Source: Kofleriaceae bacterium (GTDB lineage: Bacteria; Myxococcota_A; Polyangia; Haliangiales; Haliangiaceae). Taken from it: a stretch of 25,787 nucleotides of DNA. The notes below the pieces were generated by a model. It saw only the letters and a program-made list of their open reading frames with translations. It made no database searches and had not been told where the DNA came from. The position numbers and the translations under genes were made by a program. Location of the stretch: positions 2,639-28,425 of the forward strand of contig JAHEAK010000004.1 in NCBI GenBank assembly GCA_024642805.1. The letters are read 5' to 3'. Shown one piece after another: positions 7,356 to 15,167 of the stretch (positions are counted from its first letter, which is position 1; every line of letters begins with the position of its first letter).

Positions 7356-8150
7356 TTACCAGAGCTCGGCGGAGACGACTTCGGTGACGCGGGCATCGAG
7401 CAGATCGACGACCGCAACCAGGCTGGGACGATGACCGCGCTCGCCAAGCAACACGGCAGCGCTGCGGCGGCTGTAGCCGAGCTCGGCGGGTCGCTCACTC
7501 CAATAATGCATGGCCGCTTGTGGTCCCTCGCCAAGCGAGAGCTGTGCTTGCACGCGCTCGTCGTGGATAGCGATGTCCATGGCGGCCAGCTCCTCCTCGA
7601 CCGCAAGCATGGGCTGGGAGCGATTGATGTTGAGATGTGCGACCACCAGATCGTCGAGATCGACATTGGCCTCGACGCATCGATCGGCGGCGTAGTCGTA
7701 GATGACGACGCGGGCAATGCGGTGACCGGCGAGCGGGTGGCCACCCTTGAGCGCTAGCGGTTCGGTGGCGATCACGCGGTAGCGACCAACCTTGGCCATG
7801 CTGGCCAGGCGATGGTCTTCGAGGAGCAGGCGCAGGGTGTCGGCGCGCTCGCCCTCGGTGAGCGGCGAGAAAAGCTCAGCATGCTCGACCTTCTTTGGTG
7901 CGGCGGCCTTCTTTGGTGCGGCGGCCTTCTTTGGTGCGGCGGCCTTTTTGGGTGCGGCGGCCTTCTTTGGTGCGGCGACCTTCTTTGGTGCGGCGGCCTT
8001 CTTTGCTGCGGCGGCCTTCTTTGGTGCGGCGGCCTTCTTTGCTGCGGCGACCTTCTTTGCTGCGGCGACCTTCTTTGACTTCGCGGGTTTCGCCACCGGC
8101 GCCTTGGCGCGCCCTGGGGAGCGTCCTGGGGATTTCTTCGAGCTTGCCAT
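7356..8150 (-). CDS. Histone-H1-like tail fused to copper amine oxidase N2/N3-like domains
   Basis: 264 residues in two parts. Residues 1-88 are a basic low-complexity tail of Lys-Lys-Ala-Ala-Ala-Pro repeats, like the C-terminal tails of histone H1 and other bacterial DNA-binding tails. Residues about 92-264 read as the two small non-catalytic N domains of copper amine oxidases: SPLTEGE opening, IARVVIYDY, VDLDDLVV, then SQPMLAVEEE and a final VVDLLDARVTEV strand, which precede the catalytic domain in normal enzymes. Here the protein stops at that boundary and the catalytic part is a separate gene 17 bp downstream in another frame with its own ribosome site. Inference: the two chains assemble into one complex, perhaps held on DNA or another polyanion by the tail. 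ATG at 8150 is preferred over one at 8204; a TATAGT box lies 10 bp upstream of it. Confidence 0.75.
   Translation of the reverse strand: MASSKKSPGRSPGRAKAPVAKPAKSKKVAAAKKVAAAKKAAAPKKAAAAKKAAAPKKVAAPKKAAAPKKAAAPKKAAAPKKAAAPKKVEHAELFSPLTEGERADTLRLLLEDHRLASMAKVGRYRVIATEPLALKGGHPLAGHRIARVVIYDYAADRCVEANVDLDDLVVAHLNINRSQPMLAVEEELAAMDIAIHDERVQAQLSLGEGPQAAMHYWSERPAELGYSRRSAAVLLGERGHRPSLVAVVDLLDARVTEVVSAELW
7891..8070. repeat. Ten tandem 18-bp repeats coding the Lys/Ala/Pro tail
   Basis: Ten consecutive 18-bp units close to TTCTTTGGTGCGGCGGCC (+ strand), with only one to three changes per unit, encode the KKAAAP repeats of the tail. High identity between units suggests recent expansion or homogenisation, and the copy number may vary between strains. 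The length is a multiple of three, so changes in copy number would keep the frame. Confidence 0.9.
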
Positions 8151-8159
8151 AGGGCCGGG

Positions 8160-8165
8160 ACTATA
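8160..8165 (-). promoter_or_regulatory. Possible -10 box for the split amine-oxidase operon
   Basis: TATAGT on the minus strand, 9 bases before the ATG at 8150. If used, the mRNA would start at or next to the start codon, that is, be nearly leaderless. No convincing -35 element is visible. Confidence 0.3.
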
Positions 8166-8257
8166 CACTCGGCTCGATCCGGGACTGGCGCTGGGGGCTC
8201 GCATGCGCTCCCAAAACTTTCCTAGATCCTTTTCCGGATCTCGTGCGTAGCCTGTCC

Positions 8258-9184
8258 ATGCGCCCGATACCTATGGCCCTTGTCCTGCTTGCACTCGGAT
8301 CTGCCTGCGCCGGCTCGGCCCATGCCGATCGCGTCGCCTACAAGCCCGTCGTTACTGTCGAGAAGTCTCCGTATAGCATTGAACTTGTTGATGGAAACGG
8401 CGGTCTCCTCGACACCTACGAGCATAGAGGTCGCTTCTACGTCCAGGGCGATGCCGGTGAGCGCTACACGATTCGGGTCAGCAATCCCACTGACAGGCGG
8501 GTCGAAGCTGTGATTTCGGTCGACGGTCTCGACGTGGTCGACGGCGGCACCGCCAACTTTGCGAGCAAGCGCGGCTACATCGTGCCCGCCTATGGCAGCG
8601 TCGACATCGACGGCTTTCGCACCTCGACCCAGCAAGTGGCGGCCTTTCGATTCTCGTCTGTGTCCTCGTCCTACGCCGGTCGCAAGGGAAAGGCTCGCAA
8701 CGTCGGCGTGGTCGGTGTGGCCATCTTCACCGAACGCGCCCAGGAGGTGCTGGTGATTCCATCGCCGCTCGATTATCGCTACCGCAAGGCTCAACCGCGT
8801 GGTGGCGCCTCCGACAAGGACTATGAAGTCGACGCCAGCGCCAGCGCTGACGAAGGTGGCAAACCGAGCGCCAAGTCGGCGATGCGAACCCGAGGACTTG
8901 GATCAAACGACACCTTGCAGCGAGAAGTTCCGCGCGAGCGCCCTGGCCTTGGAACGGCCTTCGGTGAGCAACGCGAGTCGGTGGTGCAGTTCACGAGCTT
9001 CGTGCGCGCCAACGCCAAGAAACCTACCGCCATCGCCGAGTTGCGTTACAACGACTCGAGCGGACTGCGCGCACTGGGGATTCGCCTGCGCGAAACCATC
9101 AGCTGGCCGGATCAAGACGAGCTCGCCCTGCGAGAAAGCGCCAGCTCGTTCCCCGACAGCCAGTTTGCCCAACCTCCTCGCTGA
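8258..9184 (+). CDS. Exported conserved hypothetical protein
   Basis: 308 residues. A clear Sec signal peptide ends with an AHA cleavage motif near residue 24. The mature part is beta-rich: a conserved-looking block (GRFYVQGDAGERYTIRVSN, then VDGLDVVDG and RGYIVPAYGSVDIDGFR) followed by AAFRFSSVSSSYA and GVAIF, then a low-complexity Ser/Ala/Lys linker and a short C-terminal block starting RPGLGTAFGEQRES. I have the impression that this two-block pattern recurs in uncharacterised proteobacterial proteins, but I know no function. ATG at 8258 is chosen; GTG at 8243 and ATG at 8273 would also leave a usable signal peptide, and no strong ribosome site decides. It is divergent from the amine-oxidase-like operon and convergent with the kinase downstream. 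Confidence 0.85.
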   Translation: MRPIPMALVLLALGSACAGSAHADRVAYKPVVTVEKSPYSIELVDGNGGLLDTYEHRGRFYVQGDAGERYTIRVSNPTDRRVEAVISVDGLDVVDGGTANFASKRGYIVPAYGSVDIDGFRTSTQQVAAFRFSSVSSSYAGRKGKARNVGVVGVAIFTERAQEVLVIPSPLDYRYRKAQPRGGASDKDYEVDASASADEGGKPSAKSAMRTRGLGSNDTLQREVPRERPGLGTAFGEQRESVVQFTSFVRANAKKPTAIAELRYNDSSGLRALGIRLRETISWPDQDELALRESASSFPDSQFAQPPR

Positions 9185-9189
9185 GGCAA

Positions 9190-9214
9190 TTGCTTGCCAT
9201 CCATGGGCGAGCAA
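9190..9214. terminator. Possible terminator hairpin
   Basis: TTGCTTGCC pairs with GGCGAGCAA (nine pairs, one G-T wobble) around a 7-base loop in the 88-bp gap between two convergent genes. It is followed by AT-rich sequence but no real T-run. Confidence 0.4.
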
Positions 9215-9272
9215 TAAGAATTATACGCAGGCGTTCTCTTTGCGCGCTGCGGTCAGTGGCTCGCCAGCGGCG

Positions 9273-11300
9273 CTAGGGACAGTCGTCAAAGGGGTTCTTG
9301 ACGCCCTCGACACAGTTGCGCTTGCGGACCTCGCGGAGGCGACACAAAAAGACCTCGCGCTTGCCGTCGAAGTCGACCTGCACTTCGCCATCGAGGTATC
9401 CGCTCATGTGGCATCCGACGCTCAAGCTGGTGCCAGAACTACGTCGCAGGTTGAGACCATCGCTGCCAGCGTAGGCGCGATCGATGAAGAGCTGCGCGCC
9501 GCGTGGCCGAGTGACGACCGTGACCTCGAGCTCGCCGGCCAAGAGGGGCCTTTTGATCTTGTCGTTTGGCGGTGGCGGCACGAGCTTGGGCTGGCCCTTG
9601 CCAGTGGCGTGCGTGCCCTTGCCGGCGTCGATGGTCGGCTCAGCAGCTCCGGCATCACTCGGCTCCGGTGCGCTGGCGTCCATCGCGGGTGGCGGCGTGA
9701 GCACCGTCTTGGCGCCGGCGTCTAGCTCGGCCTTGACCAGCGCCGCGCTCGGATCGTCTTGTTTGTGCAAGAGGACGAACGCGCCCACGGAGCCGCCGAC
9801 CAGCAAGAGCGCCAGGCCAACGAGATAGGCGTGGGAGCGCGATTGCGCGGGCATCTGCGCGCTATCTTGGTAGGCGTCCTGGGCAATGTTCGATAGCGAG
9901 GTCGAGCGATCACTGCGCAGGAAGACCGGATCGGTGACACGACTGACCCGCCGCTGTCGTCCAGCGGGCAGCGCGGCGGCGCGGTTAGCAAGCTCTTGCG
10001 CACTGGTCGGAGCCTTGCTGCGCATGCTGGCGGGCACATCCGTCTCTGGAATCGTGTCGTGATTTTGCTGACTCACCAGCTGCGAGGACATGCGCTCCTG
10101 TTGCATGAGCAGCGGCAAGTCCAGCTCGGTCTTGCTGGTCACTTCCTCGAGGGCGTGCAGAAAGTCGGGCATCGATGCAAAGCGCGCTTCGCGCTTCTTG
10201 GCCAGGCTCTGCATGATGACCCGCTCCAGGTCTGCGCTGATCTCGAGATCGGGACGATAGCTGCGCATCGGCGCCGGCTCGTCGAGCATCTGCATGGCCA
10301 GGGTATTTACGGTGGTGGCGCCTCGATGCGGCACACGACCGGCGAGCATCTCGTAGAGGATCGTGCCCAGGGCGTAGATGTCGGCGCGCAAGTCGACATC
10401 GGTGCGACCGGCTGCTTGCTCCGGAGCCATGTACTCTGGCGTTCCAAAGACGGTGCCGACCCGCGTGAGGCGCTGCTCGCTGGCGTTGCCGTCGGTCGGC
10501 TGCACCTTGGCGATACCGAAGTCAACGATCTTGACGAAGTCGCTGCGCCCGTCGCGCTCGAGCAGGAACACGTTCTCCGGCTTGAGATCGCGGTGGACGA
10601 TGCCTTTGTCGTGAGCGGCGCCAAGGGCGCGAGCCATTTGCGCAATGATGGCCAGTGCACGCGGCAGCTCCAGGTAGGTGTTCTCCTTGAGCACCTGATT
10701 GAGGGTCTTGCCCTCCAAAAACTCCATGACCTGGTAGGTGAGACCCTCGCGCGTGGTTCCAAAGTCTGTGACGTCGATGATGTTGGGGTGACCAATGCGC
10801 GAGGCGGCGCGCGCCTCCAGGACGAAGCGCTTGACCACGCTCTCGTCGGCGGCAACCTCTGCGCGCAGCACCTTGATGGCGACGGCCTTCTCGATGACCA
10901 CGTGCCTGGCCAGATAGACCACACCCATGCCGCCCTCGCCAACCTGGCGCTCAATCTTGTAGCGACCATCGAGCTCGATGCCCACGAGTTTTTCGGGACT
11001 GCGGCTGTCCAGAACTTCTCGCAAAACGTTAGCCACAGCCGAGTTTGAAGGCACATCGTTGCGCCTGGTCGGCATGTCGTCGGTGTTGACATCAAGACCG
11101 CCGCTCGGTCGCGTGCTCGGCCTCTTGACCGGTGGTGCACCCGTTCCGAACTGGGTGCGATTTCCACTCGATTTGGCCGGCTGCTCGGCGACAGCATGCT
11201 CGGCGACAGCCTGCCCGTCGACAGCCTGTAAGGTCGTCCCATCAAAAGGACAAAAGCCCTCCTGAGGAAATGTCTTATGACATGTGGGGCAGACGTTCAA
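9273..11300 (-). CDS. Transmembrane Ser/Thr protein kinase with zinc-finger-like N-terminus and PEGA domain
   Basis: 675 residues. The N-terminus holds CPTCHK (Cys4, Cys7) and FCPFDG (Cys17), a degenerate zinc-ribbon-like knuckle common at the head of myxobacterial kinases. Kinase domain about 114-390: GEGGMGVVY, AIK lysine 143, HRDLKPEN with Asp238, DFG at 260, GTPEYMAPE. All key residues are present, so it should be active. After a linker, one membrane segment (about 491-512), a Pro/Ala linker, then a PEGA domain (about 590-657, TRPRGAQLFIDRAYAG), which would face the periplasm. So it may couple an envelope signal to cytoplasmic phosphorylation. The start is TTG at 11300: the zinc knuckle needs it, and no ATG fits. 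It lies 14 bp after the stop of the gene before it and lacks a Shine-Dalgarno, suggesting coupled translation. Last gene of a three-gene operon. Confidence 0.92.
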   Translation of the reverse strand: MNVCPTCHKTFPQEGFCPFDGTTLQAVDGQAVAEHAVAEQPAKSSGNRTQFGTGAPPVKRPSTRPSGGLDVNTDDMPTRRNDVPSNSAVANVLREVLDSRSPEKLVGIELDGRYKIERQVGEGGMGVVYLARHVVIEKAVAIKVLRAEVAADESVVKRFVLEARAASRIGHPNIIDVTDFGTTREGLTYQVMEFLEGKTLNQVLKENTYLELPRALAIIAQMARALGAAHDKGIVHRDLKPENVFLLERDGRSDFVKIVDFGIAKVQPTDGNASEQRLTRVGTVFGTPEYMAPEQAAGRTDVDLRADIYALGTILYEMLAGRVPHRGATTVNTLAMQMLDEPAPMRSYRPDLEISADLERVIMQSLAKKREARFASMPDFLHALEEVTSKTELDLPLLMQQERMSSQLVSQQNHDTIPETDVPASMRSKAPTSAQELANRAAALPAGRQRRVSRVTDPVFLRSDRSTSLSNIAQDAYQDSAQMPAQSRSHAYLVGLALLLVGGSVGAFVLLHKQDDPSAALVKAELDAGAKTVLTPPPAMDASAPEPSDAGAAEPTIDAGKGTHATGKGQPKLVPPPPNDKIKRPLLAGELEVTVVTRPRGAQLFIDRAYAGSDGLNLRRSSGTSLSVGCHMSGYLDGEVQVDFDGKREVFLCRLREVRKRNCVEGVKNPFDDCP

Positions 11301-11314
11301 GACGGAGTTCGCAA

Positions 11315-12583
11315 TCAGTTGCGGAAGTCGTCGTCACCGGCAAGTGGCGTGCGGAAGTAGGTGAAGACTTCGTTCTTGGCGCCGACCACCAGATTGGCTC
11401 CGCCGAAGGCCTGGGTCACCGCCAGGCTCTGGCCAAAGCGCTGATCGTTGACAGGGCTGGCGTCGTGGAGCTCGATGGGCGCACCCTGACTCGCGGAGGC
11501 AAGGCCACTGTAGAGGTAGACGATGCCGGCACGGGCGTGACCGTCGGCGCGCTGTGCAGGATCGCCGATGACTAGCTCGTCGCGACCATCGCCATCAAAG
11601 TCGCCTGCCGCGATGCTGACGCCAAACTGGGTGGCGTTGGCGGGGCTATCGATCTTGAGAGGCTCGCTCGGGCTTACCGTGGCGTAATCGAAGTACACGT
11701 AGACCGCTCGTTGCTCGGGCGCGCTGACCACCAGGTCACCGGTGCCATTGCCGTCGAGATTGGCCAAGAGCATGCCGGTGCCAAAGCTCGCTTCGCCGGC
11801 AGGGGCTGCGATGGTCGCAAGCGGCGCCACCGTGTCGAAACAACCTTCGGCGGCATTGGCAGCGGCGACAAGGGCCGATGCCGAAGCGATCTGCAGCTCT
11901 CCGTCGATGGCGAAGAGGATCTCGTCACCAGCCGCGGCATCGACATCGGCGACGAAGGCGCCACCGCCGGTTCCGATGAAGGCACAGCTCACAGCGGCGG
12001 CGTTGGGATCGTTTTGCGACTGGTAGTCGGCGATGATGTTGAGAGTGCTGCCAGAGACCGCGATGAGATCCGTGTCGGCACTGGCGTCGGTGGCGCCAAA
12101 GGCAAGACCGCTGGCGGGTGCGGATCCGGCCAGGTTGAAGGGCACGCTCGCGCTGCCATTCTCACCGCGCATCATGAAAAGGGCGGCGCCACTGCCGTTG
12201 AAGGTCGCAACCGCCACGTTGCCATTGCTGGCCGCGAAGCTGCTGGCATCGCTGGCCATCACCAGCGGGTAGGTGAAGGCCTCGGCGTCCGCCAGAACAT
12301 TTCGTACGTCTTCGGAAGCCGTGCTGCGCGCGCCGGCGCGATCGAACTTGGCCATGGTGAGGGTGGGCGGCGCTTCGCCCGCCACAATGTAGTGCAGCGA
12401 GTCGCCGCCACCGGCCACCAGACCGATACCAAAGCCAGCGGAGTCGACATCGCCTGGTTTACCTGCCGCATGGACCCAGGCCTCATCGGCGAGATCGTCG
12501 AAGTCGCGCGGATCACAGGAGGCCAGGCTCAGGGCCAGGAGGCCGGCCAGAAGTGGGCGAGAAAGAACACGTGCGTATTGCAT
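11315..12583 (-). CDS. FG-GAP (integrin-alpha-like) repeat lipoprotein
   Basis: 422 residues. Lipoprotein signal with lipobox LASC (Cys23). The mature protein is made of beta-propeller blades of the FG-GAP/VCBS kind; the clearest calcium-binding-like loops are LDGNGTGDLVV and DFDGDGRDELVIGD in the C-terminal third, each followed by a VYxYF/VYLYSG strand. It is Ala/Gly-rich and low in Lys. Probably sits on the outer membrane or faces the periplasm and binds protein or polysaccharide; ligand unknown. ATG at 12583 follows AGGA 8 bases upstream and begins 10 bp after the stop of the TPR-PEGA gene; the kinase starts 14 bp after its own stop. The tight spacing makes a single operon very likely, so this lipoprotein may be a partner or sensor element for the kinase. 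Confidence 0.88.
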   Translation of the reverse strand: MQYARVLSRPLLAGLLALSLASCDPRDFDDLADEAWVHAAGKPGDVDSAGFGIGLVAGGGDSLHYIVAGEAPPTLTMAKFDRAGARSTASEDVRNVLADAEAFTYPLVMASDASSFAASNGNVAVATFNGSGAALFMMRGENGSASVPFNLAGSAPASGLAFGATDASADTDLIAVSGSTLNIIADYQSQNDPNAAAVSCAFIGTGGGAFVADVDAAAGDEILFAIDGELQIASASALVAAANAAEGCFDTVAPLATIAAPAGEASFGTGMLLANLDGNGTGDLVVSAPEQRAVYVYFDYATVSPSEPLKIDSPANATQFGVSIAAGDFDGDGRDELVIGDPAQRADGHARAGIVYLYSGLASASQGAPIELHDASPVNDQRFGQSLAVTQAFGGANLVVGAKNEVFTYFRTPLAGDDDFRN

Positions 12584-12593
12584 GGTAAAAATC

Positions 12594-14036
12594 CTAGAAA
12601 CCCTTCGCCAGGCCGATGCCGGCGTAGTCGGGGCCAAGCTGTGGCGCAAAGGTGATGGCGCGAATGTCCTGCGAACCCGTGCTCGGGAAGCCCTTGTCGC
12701 GGAAGCTGTAGTACACGGCGAGCAAGAAGGTAGCCCCGCCGACGGCATAGCTCACGTCGGCGGCCAGTGCGTAGGTCTTGCCGCTCTTGAGGCCGAAGCC
12801 CAGGCGAGGATCGTTGTTGTCCAGCGGTGGATTGCCGGCCTCGATCTCCTTGGCCAGCTCGTCTTTCAGATCATCGGACTTGCTGCCGAGGTAGTAACCG
12901 CCACCCATGAAGGCGGCGGCGAAGAGATAGGCGACGACCGCGTCTTTGCGGCTTGGCGATTTCTCGAGGGTTGCTCGCATGGTGGTTTCGGTCTTGCTCT
13001 GCACCTCGATCTTTTGATCGTAGCTGCGGTAGCCCGAGCGGCGAATGCTGACCTTGTGCTTGCCAGGCTCGAGCTTGGTGATGCAAGGCCCGCGTTTGCA
13101 GGCCAGCTTGCCATCGACGTAGACCTTGACCTTCTCGACACCCTTGCCGCGCACGTTGAGCAGGCCGACTTCGGCGCCCTCGATCTCGGCGCTGACTTTG
13201 TGGGTTTGCCCTGGGATAACTTCGATCTCGGTTGCGTACTCGCTGTAGCCGTCCTTGGTCACCCAGATCTTGTGCTTGCCTGGCTCGATCTCGCGACTCC
13301 ATGGTGTCTGGCCCTTGGCGCCGACGGCCTTGTCATCGATGTAGACGTCAGAGCCAGGCACGTTGGAGGTGACTTCCAGGTTGCCGAGGTAGTCCTTCTC
13401 GCCGAGGCCGAAGAAGAGAACCATGAGCTTGTTTGGATCGGGGCGAATGGTTCGCTCGAAGGGCTTGTAGCCCTGGCGCTCGACGATGATGGTGTGTTCG
13501 CCGGTGAGCGTGCCGTTCCATGGCGTCTTGCTGAGCGGCTTGGAATCGCGCGAGTCCAGAAAGATGTCGGCGCCCTGCGGCTCCGATTCGATGACGACCA
13601 GACCGCGAATCTCGATGCTCTCGAGACTCTTCATGGCCTCGGTGGGCTGCGCTGGATCGGCGCCGCTAGCAGCGATTTCCTGGATGGCTTTCTCGAGGGC
13701 CTTGATGCGCTGATTTGTCTTGCTAACGTCGTCGTCGCTCGGTTTGGCGTCGATGTACTTCTTATAGTAGTCGATGGCCTCCTGGTACTTGTTGCTCTTC
13801 TCGTAACAGGCGCCGATGTTGAACAAGAACTGCGCGAAGGGGCGTGCCTCGTGTGCCTCGATGAACTTGGTCGCCGCCTCTGCGAACTTTCCCTGTTGGA
13901 AGAGATCCTGACCGGCGTCGAATGCATCGCGGGCCCGGTTGAGGCTTTCGTCCTGCGCGCGCGCGGCGGGCGTGTACAGCACGAAACTGGTGCCAAGCGC
14001 GGCCAAAAAGATGGTTAGAAGCAGTCGAGTTTTCAT
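12594..14036 (-). CDS. Exported TPR and triple-PEGA domain protein
   Basis: 480 residues. Signal peptide with an ARA cleavage site near residue 27. Residues about 30-110 form TPR-like helices (QGKFAEAATKFIEA, YQEAIDYYKKYI). Three PEGA-type beta domains follow: VVIESEPQGADIFLDS, LEVTSNVPGSDVYIDDKAVG, and a divergent third one with KVKVYVDGKLACKRGPC. They share the closing PGKHKxxxxxxGY motif in the last two. Near the C-terminus are two hydrophobic stretches (AVVAYLFAAAFMGGGYYLG and about 70 residues later ATFLLAVYY), so it may be membrane-anchored. PEGA domains are thought to bind surface polysaccharide or envelope partners. First gene of the PEGA/FG-GAP/kinase operon; the ATG is preceded by GGGA at about 9 bases. 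Confidence 0.9.
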   Translation of the reverse strand: MKTRLLLTIFLAALGTSFVLYTPAARAQDESLNRARDAFDAGQDLFQQGKFAEAATKFIEAHEARPFAQFLFNIGACYEKSNKYQEAIDYYKKYIDAKPSDDDVSKTNQRIKALEKAIQEIAASGADPAQPTEAMKSLESIEIRGLVVIESEPQGADIFLDSRDSKPLSKTPWNGTLTGEHTIIVERQGYKPFERTIRPDPNKLMVLFFGLGEKDYLGNLEVTSNVPGSDVYIDDKAVGAKGQTPWSREIEPGKHKIWVTKDGYSEYATEIEVIPGQTHKVSAEIEGAEVGLLNVRGKGVEKVKVYVDGKLACKRGPCITKLEPGKHKVSIRRSGYRSYDQKIEVQSKTETTMRATLEKSPSRKDAVVAYLFAAAFMGGGYYLGSKSDDLKDELAKEIEAGNPPLDNNDPRLGFGLKSGKTYALAADVSYAVGGATFLLAVYYSFRDKGFPSTGSQDIRAITFAPQLGPDYAGIGLAKGF

Positions 14037-14085
14037 AAGCTAAAATCCCAGGCGGACCTTAGCATCTGGACTCCCGGCGTCTAGC

Positions 14086-14099
14086 CCGCAGCGCTGCGG
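14086..14099. repeat. 14-bp perfect palindrome upstream of the PEGA operon
   Basis: CCGCAGCGCTGCGG reads the same on both strands. It lies 50 bp upstream of the TPR-PEGA start codon, in the 129-bp gap after the nitroreductase gene. It could be an operator or part of a terminator; no T-run follows. Confidence 0.5.
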
Positions 14100-14100
14100 C

Positions 14101-14136
14101 GCACCTGGCGCACCTGGCGCACCTGGCGCACCAGGC
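14101..14136. repeat. 9-bp tandem repeat (three exact, one variant copy)
   Basis: GCACCTGGC occurs three times in a row (14101-14127) and then once as GCACCAGGC. The variant fourth unit makes CCTGG-CGCA-CCAGG, a small hairpin. It lies in the intergenic region upstream of the TPR-PEGA operon. Confidence 0.85.
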
Positions 14137-14165
14137 ACGAGGACACGATGCACAGGGCCTTCTTC

Positions 14166-14855
14166 TCAGAGCGCGGGGTAGCGGCGAAGATTTGCCGAGA
14201 CCGGTTGGCGATTGGTGCGCGCGCGATTGGCTGGCACACTCGGATCCGCCTTGCCGAAGGCGATCCCAAAAAGGATGATTTCCTCGGCCGGGATGTGCAG
14301 GTGCTCGCGCAAGATCGCGGGATAGGCTGCTACCGAGGCCATGGCACAGGCTTGCACATCGAGGCTTTGCGCCGCGGTTAGGAAGAGGCCGAGCCAGACG
14401 CCGACGTCGAGGGTGGCGTACTCGCCAAGGCGCTTGTCGCGGGACACCACCAGAAGGTGTGGCGCGTCGAAGAACTCGTAGTTGCGCAGCCAGGCGTCGT
14501 AGCGGCCGGCTTTGTCATCCCTGGCGATATCCATGGCCCCGTAGAGCGCGCCGCCGCATTTTCGGCGATGATCTTGGTAAGGCTCTGGATATACTAGGGG
14601 AAAATCGATGTCCGGGGTCGGCAAGCTGCTCTTGGCTGCCTGGATTAGGGCCTCGCTGAGGGCCCTGGTTGCCGGCGGCGAGGTCATGGCCAGGCGCCAG
14701 GGCTGGATGTTGCACCAGGAGGGCGCGGTCTGGGCCATCTCGAAAAGCGCGTCGAGAGTGGTCTCGGGTAGGGGCTCTGGCAAAAAACCGCGCACGCTGT
14801 AGCGCGCGTGCATCAGCTCGCTAACTCGCCTGGCGTCCTCACTCACTGTCGACAT
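14166..14855 (-). CDS. Nitroreductase family protein
   Basis: 229 residues, the usual size for FMN-dependent NAD(P)H nitroreductases. The family opening RYSVRGF (residues 18-24) supplies FMN phosphate contacts, followed by APSWCNIQPWR, the ribityl-binding segment with Asn and Gln-Pro-Trp in place. The C-terminal part has the ALT-like helix (GVWLGLFLTAAQSLDVQAC) and the ending EEIILFGIAFGKAD. Predicted soluble flavoprotein that reduces nitroaromatics, quinones or enones; natural substrate unknown. Its ATG lies 17 bp inside the 3' end of the DUF971 gene upstream, so the two are co-transcribed and probably translationally coupled. Confidence 0.92.
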   Translation of the reverse strand: MSTVSEDARRVSELMHARYSVRGFLPEPLPETTLDALFEMAQTAPSWCNIQPWRLAMTSPPATRALSEALIQAAKSSLPTPDIDFPLVYPEPYQDHRRKCGGALYGAMDIARDDKAGRYDAWLRNYEFFDAPHLLVVSRDKRLGEYATLDVGVWLGLFLTAAQSLDVQACAMASVAAYPAILREHLHIPAEEIILFGIAFGKADPSVPANRARTNRQPVSANLRRYPAL

Positions 14856-15144
14856 CGCCAGCCTCCTGCTTCGATTGCAGGCCCGAAAGCCGATAGATTC
14901 CAGTGGAATGACCGTCTGAGAAGTGAATGTTCAAGCCGTAGTTTCCGACCAGGCGCATCTGCGTGACCAGGATGTCCTCGGGGATTTCCTCTTCGACGAT
15001 CAAGTTTTCACCGGTGTCTTCCGACTTGCAGTACGCGCAGGTGCAGCGCAATCGCAGGGCGCGGGCCGGCCAGACATCGCTGTGCTCTTCGCTCCAAACG
15101 AAGGTGACCTGATCCTTGTTGAGACCCTGGATCGAAATTGGCAT
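14839..15144 (-). CDS. DUF971 / gamma-butyrobetaine hydroxylase-like N-terminal domain protein
   Basis: 101 residues if started at the second of two close ATGs. A compact stand-alone DUF971 (GBBH-like N-terminal) domain: WPARALRLRCTCAYCKSEDTG is the hallmark, with the CxxC pair that in related proteins binds zinc. It continues with the NYGLNIHFSDGHSTGIYR ending common to the family. In other bacteria this domain stands alone or is fused to Mrp/ApbC iron-sulfur carriers, so a link to metal or Fe-S handling is plausible but not shown here. The ATG at 15144 has AGGGG 8 bases upstream; the ATG at 15150 would have it only 2 bases away. The gene overlaps the nitroreductase start and is divergent from a methyltransferase-like gene. 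Confidence 0.85.
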   Translation of the reverse strand: MPISIQGLNKDQVTFVWSEEHSDVWPARALRLRCTCAYCKSEDTGENLIVEEEIPEDILVTQMRLVGNYGLNIHFSDGHSTGIYRLSGLQSKQEAGDVDSE

Positions 15145-15158
15145 CGACATGGCCCCTG

Positions 15159-15165
15159 TATAGTA
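15159..15165. promoter_or_regulatory. Shared -10 element of a divergent promoter
   Basis: TATAGTA reads as TATAGT on the + strand (towards the methyltransferase gene) and TACTATA on the - strand (towards the DUF971 gene). It lies in the 23 bp that separates the two chosen start codons, so both messages would have leaders of only a few bases. No clear -35 for either direction. Confidence 0.4.
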
Positions 15166-15167
15166 GG

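Noticed and set aside
7339..7358. The amine oxidase genes as one gene broken by a frameshift
   Set aside because: The break is exactly between domains and the second gene has its own ATG and AAGGA site, so a true two-gene arrangement is preferred, although an ancient split cannot be excluded.
7891..8070. Repeat array considered as a CRISPR
   Set aside because: The units are contiguous, have no spacers and lie in frame within a coding region.
7792..8250. + strand open frame with repeated Phe-Phe-Gly-Ala-Ala-Ala units, resembling a membrane or low-complexity protein
   Set aside because: It is the complement of the Lys/Ala/Pro repeats; the minus-strand frame continues into a recognisable domain.
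12582..14018. A 478-codon + strand open frame opposite the TPR-PEGA gene
   Set aside because: Its translation mirrors the minus-strand protein, which has a signal peptide and PEGA motifs; the complement shows no family features.
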